Below are positions 53,080-60,336 of a stretch of DNA of 64,000 bases, piece after piece. Below the pieces are notes generated by a model. The model worked only from the letters and a program-made list of their open reading frames with translations, was not told the DNA's origin and ran no database searches. The DNA lies in the NCBI RefSeq assembly GCF_015350975.1, contig NZ_JADKRX010000006.1, forward strand, positions 62,001 through 126,000, written 5' to 3'. A program made the position numbers and the translations under genes. The stretch comes from Curtobacterium sp. VKM Ac-1395 (GTDB lineage: Bacteria > Actinomycetota > Actinomycetes > Actinomycetales > Microbacteriaceae). Within the stretch, counting starts at the first letter, position 1, and every line of letters begins with the position of its first letter.

Positions 53080-53883
53080 ATGACCGTGCCCACCACCGGC
53101 ACCACCCGCTTCACCGACCGCGTCGTCCTCATCACCGGCGGCGGTTCCGGCCTCGGCCGCGCCACGGCCGCGCGCCTGGCCACCGAGGGCGCCTCGCTCG
53201 CCCTCGTCGACGTCTCCGAGCAGGGACTCGCGGCCTCCGTCGCCGCCGTGCACGAGGTCGCCCCCGATGCCGACGTCCTCACCACCGTCGCCGACGTCTC
53301 CGACGAGGCCCAGGTCGACGCCTACGTCGCCGCCACCGTCGAGCGCTTCGGCCGCATCGACGGCTTCTTCAACAACGCCGGCATCGAGGGCAAGCAGAAC
53401 CCCACCGAGTCCTTCACCGCCGCCGAGTTCGACAAGGTCGTCTCGATCAACCTCCGCGGCGTGTTCCTCGGCCTCGAGAAGGTCCTCGCCGTGATGCGCG
53501 AGCAGGGCTCCGGCAAGGTCGTCAACACCGCGAGCGTCGGCGGCATCCGCGGCGTCGGCAACCAGTCCGGCTACGCGGCCGCCAAGCACGGCGTCGTCGG
53601 CCTGACCCGCAACTCGGCCGTCGAGTACGGGCAGTACGGCATCTCGATCAACGCGATCGCCCCCGGCGCCATCTGGACGCCGATGGTCGAGAACTCGATG
53701 AAGCAGCTCGACCCGGAGAACCCGCGGAAGGCTGCCGAGGAGTTCATCCAGGTCAACCCCACGAAGCGCTACGGCGAGGCCCCCGAGATCGCTGCGGTCG
53801 TCGCGTTCCTGCTCTCCGACGACGCCTCCTACGTCAACGCGGCAGTCGTCCCGATCGACGGCGGGCAGTCGGCCAAGTACTGA
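53080..53883 (+). CDS. Short-chain dehydrogenase/reductase
   Basis: 267 residues, classical SDR. The nucleotide loop TGGGSGLG follows VVLI near residue 18, NNAGIEG at about 100, the catalytic Ser in NTASVGGI and the Tyr/Lys pair in YAAAKHG near 168-172. AIAPGAIWTPM follows. Asp in LVDVSE after the second strand indicates NAD preference. The alcohol substrate is unknown. AGGAGG lies seven bases before the ATG, the strongest ribosome binding site of this part of the window. Confidence 0.9.
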   Translation: MTVPTTGTTRFTDRVVLITGGGSGLGRATAARLATEGASLALVDVSEQGLAASVAAVHEVAPDADVLTTVADVSDEAQVDAYVAATVERFGRIDGFFNNAGIEGKQNPTESFTAAEFDKVVSINLRGVFLGLEKVLAVMREQGSGKVVNTASVGGIRGVGNQSGYAAAKHGVVGLTRNSAVEYGQYGISINAIAPGAIWTPMVENSMKQLDPENPRKAAEEFIQVNPTKRYGEAPEIAAVVAFLLSDDASYVNAAVVPIDGGQSAKY

Positions 53884-53976
53884 CGCTGGTCCGGCCGGGT
53901 CGCCGAGCAGGGCCTCGGCACCGGCCGGGAGGCTCGGCTCGCCCCGACACCGCATCGCGCCATGGCAGCATGGGTG

Positions 53977-54012
53977 GTCACACGACGAGTCACACGTCGA
54001 GTCACACGTCGA
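53977..54012. repeat. Three tandem copies of a 12-bp unit
   Basis: GTCACACGACGA followed by two exact GTCACACGTCGA. It lies just upstream of the SseB-like gene. If translation began at ATG 53970 it would encode a Ser-His-Thr-Ser repeat; the stronger ribosome binding site at 54013-54020 argues against this. Confidence 0.75.
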
Positions 54013-54026
54013 TGGAGGAGGACGCG

Positions 54027-54452
54027 ATGAGCGCGAACGGATCGACCGGGTCCGGCTTCGGCCGGGGCGCCGAGCACGCGGAGCCCGACGCTGCCGGTGC
54101 GCTGCGCCGCCGGATGGGCGAATCGGTCGAGGGCTTCCTCGGCAGCGCCGCCTGGGTGCCGTGGAAGGCCGCCGGGACGAGCGGCGAGGACGGCAGCATC
54201 GCGCACGTCATGATCCGCGACCGCGAGTTCGTGCCGGTCTTCACCGATCCGGCGGAGCTGACCACGAGCCTCCCGGACACCGAGGCCCGCGCCATGCCGA
54301 TGGCCGAACTCGTCACTGCGCTCCCCGAGGGCTTCGGCATCGTCGTCGACCCGACCAGCGCGCAGGCGGCGAACTTCCTGCAGGCCGACGTCGTCGCCGA
54401 GCTGCGGGAGGGGATGCGCGGCGGCGTCCCCCTCGACCCCGACGAGCGCTGA
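54027..54452 (+). CDS. SseB N-terminal-domain-like protein
   Basis: 141 residues from MSANGSTGSG, with GGAGGAGG six bases upstream. GFLGSAAWVPWKAAG leads into IAHVMIRDREFVPVFTDPAELTT and EGFGIVVDPTSAQAANFL, the SseB_N pattern that many actinobacteria carry as a small stand-alone or repeated domain. Despite the name, no link to type III secretion applies. The function is unknown. A GPP34-like gene follows after 20 bases, so the two are probably co-transcribed. Confidence 0.75.
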   Translation: MSANGSTGSGFGRGAEHAEPDAAGALRRRMGESVEGFLGSAAWVPWKAAGTSGEDGSIAHVMIRDREFVPVFTDPAELTTSLPDTEARAMPMAELVTALPEGFGIVVDPTSAQAANFLQADVVAELREGMRGGVPLDPDER

Positions 54453-54472
54453 CCGCAGAAGCGAGCGCCCCC

Positions 54473-55141
54473 ATGGCTGAGCACCTCACCGTCCCCCGGG
54501 CGTTCGCGCTGCTCCTCATCGAGCCCGACGGGCGTCGTGTCGTCAACGGCCAGACGTTCGACTCCGGCCTGGCGGGCGCGGTGCTCGCAGACCTCGCGCT
54601 TCGCGGCACGGTGTCGCTCCACGGCACGCACGTCCAGGTCGTCGACGGCACGGCCACCGGTGACCCGGTCCTCGACGGCGTCGTGGAGATGATCGGCGCT
54701 CCTGGATCGGCACGCTCCGCCAGGTGGTGGGTGTCGAAGCTGGGCCGGCGTCCGCTCCGCGACGGCGTGCTCGGCGGCCTCGTCGCCGACGGCCTGGTCA
54801 CCGCGGCCCAGCGGAAGACACTCGGCATCTTCCCCTCGACCACCTGGCCTGAGCGGGACGGCGGACCCGAATCGCTGCTCCGAGCCGCGATCGCGGACGT
54901 CCTCGCCGCCCGGTCTGCTCCGACGCCCTTCACAGCCGCCGTGATCGGGCTGCTCGACGCCACCGGGACGCTGCGGAGGCAGTTCGGCACGGTCGATCGC
55001 GGCCGCGTGGCGGTCATCGCCTCCGGCGCGTGGGCATCCCCTGCGGTGAAGGCCGTGCTCGACGAGCTCCAGATGGCCGTGATCGTCTCGGTGGTCGCGG
55101 TCACCGCAGCGACGACGGCGACGACGGCCGGCACGAGCTGA
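54473..55141 (+). CDS. GPP34-family phosphoprotein-like protein
   Basis: 222 residues. FALLLIEPDGRRVVNGQTFD at the start, LAGAVLADLALRGTVSL, DPVLDGVVEMI, then RDGVLGGLVADGLVTAAQRKTLGIFP, the helical GPP34/GOLPH3 layout. The C-terminus is hydrophobic, VIVSVVAVTAATTATTAG. Actinobacterial GPP34 proteins are of unknown role; the eukaryotic one binds phosphoinositides in the Golgi. It ends just before a family 2 palindrome and the convergent nuclease-helicase gene. Confidence 0.8.
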   Translation: MAEHLTVPRAFALLLIEPDGRRVVNGQTFDSGLAGAVLADLALRGTVSLHGTHVQVVDGTATGDPVLDGVVEMIGAPGSARSARWWVSKLGRRPLRDGVLGGLVADGLVTAAQRKTLGIFPSTTWPERDGGPESLLRAAIADVLAARSAPTPFTAAVIGLLDATGTLRRQFGTVDRGRVAVIASGAWASPAVKAVLDELQMAVIVSVVAVTAATTATTAGTS

Positions 55142-55194
55142 GGGGCAGGCCGAGGCTCACCGGCCGCCGGGACGACCGATCCCGTTCTCGGGGC

Positions 55195-55242
55195 TGACGG
55201 ATCCGGTCGACGAACCCCGACGTACGCGAACCGGATCCGTCA
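55195..55242. repeat. Dispersed palindrome family 2, copy 2
   Basis: TGACGGATCCGGT at 55195-55207 and its inverse at 55230-55242, 48 bases in total like copy 1 at 35175-35222. Its last three bases provide the stop codon of the nuclease-helicase gene on the minus strand. Confidence 0.8.
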
Positions 55243-58200
55243 CCGCGCTGAGGGAAGTGCATCGCTCGGACGAGCGACTCCCAGCGGTGAGTCGACGAGC
55301 TCGATGAAGCGGGAGAGCAGGGACAGGCCCGGGATCGAGGGCGGCAGGGCCGTCGTCAACGCAGGTGAGTACACGAGGTACGCCGCCCACTTCGCCCGCG
55401 AGAGCGCCACGTTCAACCGGTTCGGCATCAGGAGGAAGTCGAGCCCGCGGGGGATGTCCGCCGACGACGACGCCGCGAGCGAGACGATCGACACGACGGC
55501 CTCGCGCCCCTGGAACATGTCGACCGTCCCGACCTGGGTCCCTCGGAACCCCGCGCGGTCGAGCTCCTGCCGGATCACCGCCCCCTGCGCGTTGTAGGGC
55601 GCAACGACGATGACGTCCTCGTCCGTGAGCCTCCGCACGGTGTCGCCGTCGGTCCAGGTGCGCCCGACGACGTCCTGCGCGAGGGCGACCACGCGGGCGG
55701 CTTCCTCGAGCGACGAGGTCGTGTTGCCCGCGTGCACGACGGGCTCCGGGTGCACGCCAGCCTCGATGCCGTCGAGTTGCCGCCCCGTGACCATCGACGT
55801 CAGCTGCCCGTCGTAGGAGAGCCCGGACACCGCCGACGTCAGCGCTGGCTCCATCCGCCGGGTCCGCGCGAGGAAGTACCCGAACTCGGGTGGCAGCACA
55901 TGCTCACCGTCCGCCAGCCACCCGAGCGCCGACTGGTCGACCGGCTCGGGGTGCGAGCCCTGCGACACCTGGGGCAGCTGCTGCGGGTCCCCCAGCAGCA
56001 GCAGGCGGGTCGCTGCGATCGAGGACGCGATCGTCGGCGCCAGCGAGAACTGGCCGGCCTCGTCGACCACGAGCAGGTCAAGGGAACGTCGGGCGATCGT
56101 CGTCTCGTTCGCGAACGTCCACGCCGTGCCGCCGACGACTCCCCCGGTGCCCGACTCCTCGCACGACGACAGGAACGCAGCCACCGCCGCGTTGTTCTTC
56201 ACCGGGGTCCACCGCGCTGCGTCGAGCTCGTCCTCGGACGCGCCGGCCTTCGGCACCTTCACGACCCGCTCGGGGGCGACCCCCGCGGCGATGACGGCGT
56301 CGAGGAAGTTCTCGCTCGTCGCGTGGGACTGTCCGACGACGCCGACCCGCCACCCGTGCTCGCGGACGAGCCGCGCGACGACGTTCGACCCGACGTACGT
56401 CTTGCCGGTGCCGGGAGGCCCCTGGATCGCCAGGTACGAGTGGTCGAGTCCGAGCAAGGTGGTGACGACCGCGCCGACGGTGTCGTCCCCGACGACGGGC
56501 GCGAGCGCACCCCGCGGCGGCACCCGGCGCAGCAGGTCGAGGGCCGGGTCGGGCAGCATCTCCGGCAGCACGTCGAGCACGAGCGCACCCCACTCCGCGA
56601 TGGCCTCGGGCTGGGGCTTCGCCCGCGGCGGGGCCGACGGCGCGAGCGCGACCGGGTACTCGTGGTGAGGCTCCCCGCCGACCGGCAGTCGTTCGAGCAG
56701 CAGGACCTCGGTGTGCTCGCCGTCGTCCCGCACGTCGAGGATCACCGCTCGGTCCGACGCCCCCTTCGACCCCGGGCCGGGCGAGCCGACCGATGGCGGA
56801 GTCGGGGTGTCGTAGACGAGGTGGGGCGAGCCTCCTGGCCGGAGCCGACTACCGGGCGCGAGCGTCCCCGACAACCGGAGCTCTCGTGACTGCGACCGGG
56901 CGCGCGGCATCGTCGCCCAGTCGCGCTCGACGGACGCGCGCTCGACGACCAGGACGTCGCGCGTGTCCGCCCACTCGTCGACCGGGTTGCGGAGGCGGTC
57001 GAAGTGGTCCTGCCAGAACGTCTTGGCCTCGCGCCGGTGGTAGTCGATCGCGGCCGCGGCGAGCGCCAGGGCGGTCTCGTCGGGGGTGCGGTCGAGGGCG
57101 TCCACGTGCTCGAGGTGCTCGCTCAGGGCGACGTACACGGGGTTCGGCTCGCGCTCGACGGGCACCGGTGGCAGGTCGAGCTCGAGCGGCGTGGCCGTCG
57201 TGGCGGGCTTCAGCGACAGGAGCCAGTCGCGCAGGCGGAGCGTCGAGCGGCAGTCGTAGGCGTTGTAGTCCGCGACCTGATCGAGCATCCGCTGCCCCGC
57301 GACCCCGTCGCCGGTGCGGAGCTCCTCGATCGCGTCGACGTAGGCGGTGATGCTGTCCGCCGCGTTCGTGACGTCGCTCTCGCGCAGGTCGTCGCCCATG
57401 TAGAGCGGCTCCAGCTTCTTGATCGAGTAGCTGCGGCTGCCGACGACCAGGGCCTTGCGGACGATCGGGTACAGGTCGACGAGGACTCCCGCGCGGAGGA
57501 GGTCGTCCACCGCTTCTTCGCCGACGCCGTGGCGCGCGGCGAGCGACAGCAGGTGCGTCCGCTCGTAGGACGCGTAGTGGTAGACGTGCATGCCGGGGTG
57601 CTGCTCGCGGCGCTGCTGCACGTACGCCAGGAAGTCCACGAGCGCCTGGCGTTCGTCGCGGATCGTGTGCGCCCAGAACGCCGTGAAGTCCGCGCGGTCG
57701 TCGACCAGGCCGAAGAGGTAGTCGAGGCCCCAGTGGACGCCGTCCTCGGTGTGCAGTGGGTCGCCCTCGAAGTCGAAGAAGACATCGCCGGCATCCGGTA
57801 CCGGGATGGCGTCGAGGGCGGTCGGGTCGAGGAGTTCGAAGGCCGGTCGTGCGGGTCCGGTCAGCGTGGTCCCGGTTCGTTCCGTCTCGATCTGGAGGCT
57901 CGCCTGGCGGACCAGGCGATCTCGCGTCGTGCTCGACATGCCGGGCACCGGAGCGGTGCGGACCGCCAGGTCGTCGATCGTCCGCACCCCCTGCCGGATC
58001 AGCTTGGTCCGCTGGTCGAGGCGCATGCCGGCGACGAGGACCAGGTCGCGGTGCTGCGCGACCTGCTGCTGGCACGCGCCGCAGCGGCCGCAGCTGCTGT
58101 ACCTCGGGTCGCCCCACTGCAGTGCTTCGTCGGCGCCGAGTCGTTCGTCGATCACGCGCTGGAGTTCGGCGCGCTGCGTGCGGTACACCGGCGCGATGTC

Positions 58201-58752
58201 GGCCAGGTCGTGCGTGGTCGTCGTGCGGTCGCCGAGGACCAGGTGGACCTGCTGCCCGGTCGGGATGCCGTGCGCCTGCATCTGCTCGGCGTAGGCGGCG
58301 AGCTGCAGGAGGGCGCTGATCTTGGCGTGGCGGGCGAGCTTGGTGTCGTAGACCTCGTACTCCCCCGCGTCGTTGCGGATGATGAAGTCCGCGAAGCCGA
58401 TGAAGCCCGCGGTGTGGGCGGTCGGGGGTGCGTGGAAGGTCGGTTGGAAGAGGACGTCGGCGCCGTCGTGCATGGCATTGCGTGCGGCTTCCGCTGCTTC
58501 GGCGTACTGCGGCGGTGCCGGGCGGTCGAACTCGACGACGTCGTGGGTCTGCTTCAGGATCTGCAGGTAGTCGAACTCGTGCTGGTCACCGAGCTTCGCC
58601 GTGCGGTCGAGCATGTCGTCGTGCTCGTCCGGCAGGGGTTCGGCGCGGCCCAGCTTGGCGTCGAGGCGGCGGAGGAACGCCCACTCGCAGGTCGCCCACG
58701 TGGTGAGGTCGCTCGGGCTGAGGAGCGGCCGGCCCTCGGTGGTGATCTGCAT
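55240..58752 (-). CDS. TM0106-type RecB-like nuclease fused to SF1 helicase
   Basis: 1170 residues. Residues 1-235 hold a RecB-like nuclease: LSPSDLTTWATCEWAFLRRL, EYEVYDTKLARHAKISAL with the metal-binding Asp and Lys, and the CGRCGAC cluster near 218 that may bind iron-sulfur as in Cas4 and AddB. A second nuclease-like RNase H segment (VFFDFEGDP near 325; YNAYDCRSTLRL near 500) follows. The helicase starts near 765: GPPGTGKT, LLVVDEAGQFSL, LLLGDPQQLP, DMFQGREA. It is probably a DNA repair or anti-phage enzyme. TACGGT seven bases before ATG supports the start. Confidence 0.9.
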   Translation of the reverse strand: MQITTEGRPLLSPSDLTTWATCEWAFLRRLDAKLGRAEPLPDEHDDMLDRTAKLGDQHEFDYLQILKQTHDVVEFDRPAPPQYAEAAEAARNAMHDGADVLFQPTFHAPPTAHTAGFIGFADFIIRNDAGEYEVYDTKLARHAKISALLQLAAYAEQMQAHGIPTGQQVHLVLGDRTTTTHDLADIAPVYRTQRAELQRVIDERLGADEALQWGDPRYSSCGRCGACQQQVAQHRDLVLVAGMRLDQRTKLIRQGVRTIDDLAVRTAPVPGMSSTTRDRLVRQASLQIETERTGTTLTGPARPAFELLDPTALDAIPVPDAGDVFFDFEGDPLHTEDGVHWGLDYLFGLVDDRADFTAFWAHTIRDERQALVDFLAYVQQRREQHPGMHVYHYASYERTHLLSLAARHGVGEEAVDDLLRAGVLVDLYPIVRKALVVGSRSYSIKKLEPLYMGDDLRESDVTNAADSITAYVDAIEELRTGDGVAGQRMLDQVADYNAYDCRSTLRLRDWLLSLKPATTATPLELDLPPVPVEREPNPVYVALSEHLEHVDALDRTPDETALALAAAAIDYHRREAKTFWQDHFDRLRNPVDEWADTRDVLVVERASVERDWATMPRARSQSRELRLSGTLAPGSRLRPGGSPHLVYDTPTPPSVGSPGPGSKGASDRAVILDVRDDGEHTEVLLLERLPVGGEPHHEYPVALAPSAPPRAKPQPEAIAEWGALVLDVLPEMLPDPALDLLRRVPPRGALAPVVGDDTVGAVVTTLLGLDHSYLAIQGPPGTGKTYVGSNVVARLVREHGWRVGVVGQSHATSENFLDAVIAAGVAPERVVKVPKAGASEDELDAARWTPVKNNAAVAAFLSSCEESGTGGVVGGTAWTFANETTIARRSLDLLVVDEAGQFSLAPTIASSIAATRLLLLGDPQQLPQVSQGSHPEPVDQSALGWLADGEHVLPPEFGYFLARTRRMEPALTSAVSGLSYDGQLTSMVTGRQLDGIEAGVHPEPVVHAGNTTSSLEEAARVVALAQDVVGRTWTDGDTVRRLTDEDVIVVAPYNAQGAVIRQELDRAGFRGTQVGTVDMFQGREAVVSIVSLAASSSADIPRGLDFLLMPNRLNVALSRAKWAAYLVYSPALTTALPPSIPGLSLLSRFIELVDSPLGVARPSDALPSAR

Positions 58753-58792
58753 GGGATCAACCGTAGGGGCGGCTGCCGACAGCGCTGGGCTG

Positions 58793-59329
58793 CTACTGAT
58801 CGAGCGGGTCCTGCTCGTCCCAGAGCTCGTAGGCGGTGACGCCGTACCCGCACAGCCCTACCGCGTCGAAGCTCGAGTGCATAGCCGACACCGTGTAGCC
58901 AGCGCTCTTGAGCCCCGGCGCGTCGAAGGTCGTGACCTCCCAGAGTTCCGCGCCGGTGCTGGTCTGCCCGAGCTTGCCGACGTTCGCCGTGTAGCCCTTC
59001 TGCTGCCAGTGACGCTGCAGCTTCTTGACCTGGTGCTCGGCGTCGTCCTGTCCCTTGCCAGACCACGCCGACTGGAAGAACACCCCGTCCTCGTCTGGGT
59101 GGGTGCACTCCTCGATGGACATCTCACCACGCCCCTCCCACGCTGCATCCACCAAGCCAGTCCCATCGTCCACGAAGGCCGTGGTCTGCGCCTTCCGCGT
59201 CTCCCAGTCCACCGAGCGGTCGCCGTGCTGCTCACCGACCAGCGGACGCTCACTGCACCCGAGCAGCGTGATCAACACCGTCCCGACGATGACTCCGACA
59301 GCCGCCGGTCGGACGCTTCGCTGACCCAT
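58793..59329 (-). CDS. Lipoprotein, member 1 of a paralogous group
   Basis: 178 residues. The signal peptide ends in the lipobox LITLLGC at about 25. The mature part has ECTHPDEDGVFFQSAWSGKG, a helix VKKLQRHWQQKGY and a late Cys in GLCGYGVTA. The order of early Cys, V-aromatic strand, helix ending in GY, late Cys is shared with the lipoproteins at 59329, 62113, 62848 and 63458. Its ATG shares a base with the stop of the preceding lipoprotein gene, so both are in one transcript. Function unknown; an immunity or accessory role for the effector at 60333 is proposed. Confidence 0.8.
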   Translation of the reverse strand: MGQRSVRPAAVGVIVGTVLITLLGCSERPLVGEQHGDRSVDWETRKAQTTAFVDDGTGLVDAAWEGRGEMSIEECTHPDEDGVFFQSAWSGKGQDDAEHQVKKLQRHWQQKGYTANVGKLGQTSTGAELWEVTTFDAPGLKSAGYTVSAMHSSFDAVGLCGYGVTAYELWDEQDPLDQ

Positions 59330-59904
59330 CACGGGTTGAGCGGAGTCCCGCGCTCGGGGAGTTCCCCGGCAACGCAATGACCGAAGACCGTCACGCTCGC
59401 ATGCCCTTCAGCGGCGCCGATGTCGAACCCGTAGCCGTCGGCTTCAGTCCCGCCGTTGCAGCCGTTCGGGTACCCGATGACGGACTGCCCATTGGACGCG
59501 TCATGCTGCACTCGGACGTCGACGCCTCGATCGGAGAGCGAGTGCACGATGCGCTCGAGCACCTCTTCTGGGCTCCCCGGAAGCGTGCCCTTGCGAGCGC
59601 CGTCGATCGTGTACTGGACGGCACGTCCGCCGTCCGACCCGCACGGAACCCACCGGTGTTCGGTCTGCCAGTCGTCCTCGCCGACCGACTTCTGCACCAT
59701 GGCGTACAGGTCGTCGAGATCGGCCTTCGCCGCTGTCCTGCTCATGCTCGGCTCCTTCGTGAGCCGTGTGATGGGATCGCCTTGTCTACAGGCTGCGAGG
59801 GCGACGAGGACCAGTGCAGCGCCGGCCGTCATCAGGGAAGGGCGCCGTCGGTTCCCGGGCGACGGACCGCGCCGCCGAGAACTGGCTCCGTTCAGAACAG
59901 CCAC
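59329..59904 (-). CDS. Lipoprotein, member 2 of a paralogous group
   Basis: 191 residues. After a basic N-terminus comes the signal helix LMTAGAALVLVALAAC with the lipobox Cys near 39; a start at a later Met is possible. The mature part has DDLYAMVQKSVG, WVPCGSDGGRAVQYTIDG, a helix ERIVHSLSDRGV and a late Cys in FGHCVAG, the same plan as its neighbours. It is divergent from the type VII-like operon (150 bases), with a perfect palindrome between. Confidence 0.78.
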   Translation of the reverse strand: MAVLNGASSRRRGPSPGNRRRPSLMTAGAALVLVALAACRQGDPITRLTKEPSMSRTAAKADLDDLYAMVQKSVGEDDWQTEHRWVPCGSDGGRAVQYTIDGARKGTLPGSPEEVLERIVHSLSDRGVDVRVQHDASNGQSVIGYPNGCNGGTEADGYGFDIGAAEGHASVTVFGHCVAGELPERGTPLNP

Positions 59905-59954
59905 GTCTCCCCCTCAGACTCATCCGGCGCGACGAACGTAGCACCGAGCAACCT

Positions 59955-60022
59955 GGTGCATCACATGCACCGAGCACGCGCGACGGAGGGCAGCGCACAC
60001 GACGTGAGAGCACTGATATGCT
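59955..60022 (+). promoter_or_regulatory. Palindrome and promoter upstream of the type VII-like operon
   Basis: GGTGCAT, CAC, ATGCACC at 59955-59971 is a perfect 7-bp inverted repeat and a candidate operator. TATGCT at 60017-60022 is a good -10 hexamer, 33 bases before the GTG at 60055. GGGGAAGGA provides the ribosome binding site. Confidence 0.5.
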
Positions 60023-60054
60023 GCCGGTCGTACCACTTCGGGGGAAGGAAGAAC

Positions 60055-60336
60055 GTGTCGGATGTCGTCGTCGACAAGGGGGCCATCCACGGGGTTGCCG
60101 GCAGGATCGAGCAGAGCAAGGCCGAGCTCGCATCACTGCAGATGAGCACCAGCGGGGGTGGAGCGGCATTCGGAGCCGCGGACGTACAGTCCGCGTTCGA
60201 GGCGGCGGCACACGTCCACGCTGCGCTGATCGAAGCGCTCGCATCGAACACGGGCGACATCGGTGCGCTGGCCAGGTCTGTCGCTCACGAGTTCGACAAG
60301 TGGGACGCCGACACCGCGGATGCGGCTGGGCGATGA
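60055..60336 (+). CDS. Small helical type VII-like partner protein
   Basis: 93 residues from GTG 60055. It is predicted as two long helices (residues 8-30 and 42-88) with a glycine-rich turn STSGGGAAFGAADV between, the size and shape of WXG100/LXG-partner proteins, but the WXG turn itself is not present. FDKWDADTAD near the end is a possible export signal. Its stop overlaps the start of the DUF1023 protein gene by four bases, so the two are made together and probably form a heterodimer for secretion. Confidence 0.7.
   Translation: MSDVVVDKGAIHGVAGRIEQSKAELASLQMSTSGGGAAFGAADVQSAFEAAAHVHAALIEALASNTGDIGALARSVAHEFDKWDADTADAAGR

Noticed and set aside
54027-54452. Link to type III secretion because of the SseB-like domain
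   Set aside because: SseB_N domains are widespread in actinobacteria without any type III genes, and none are nearby.
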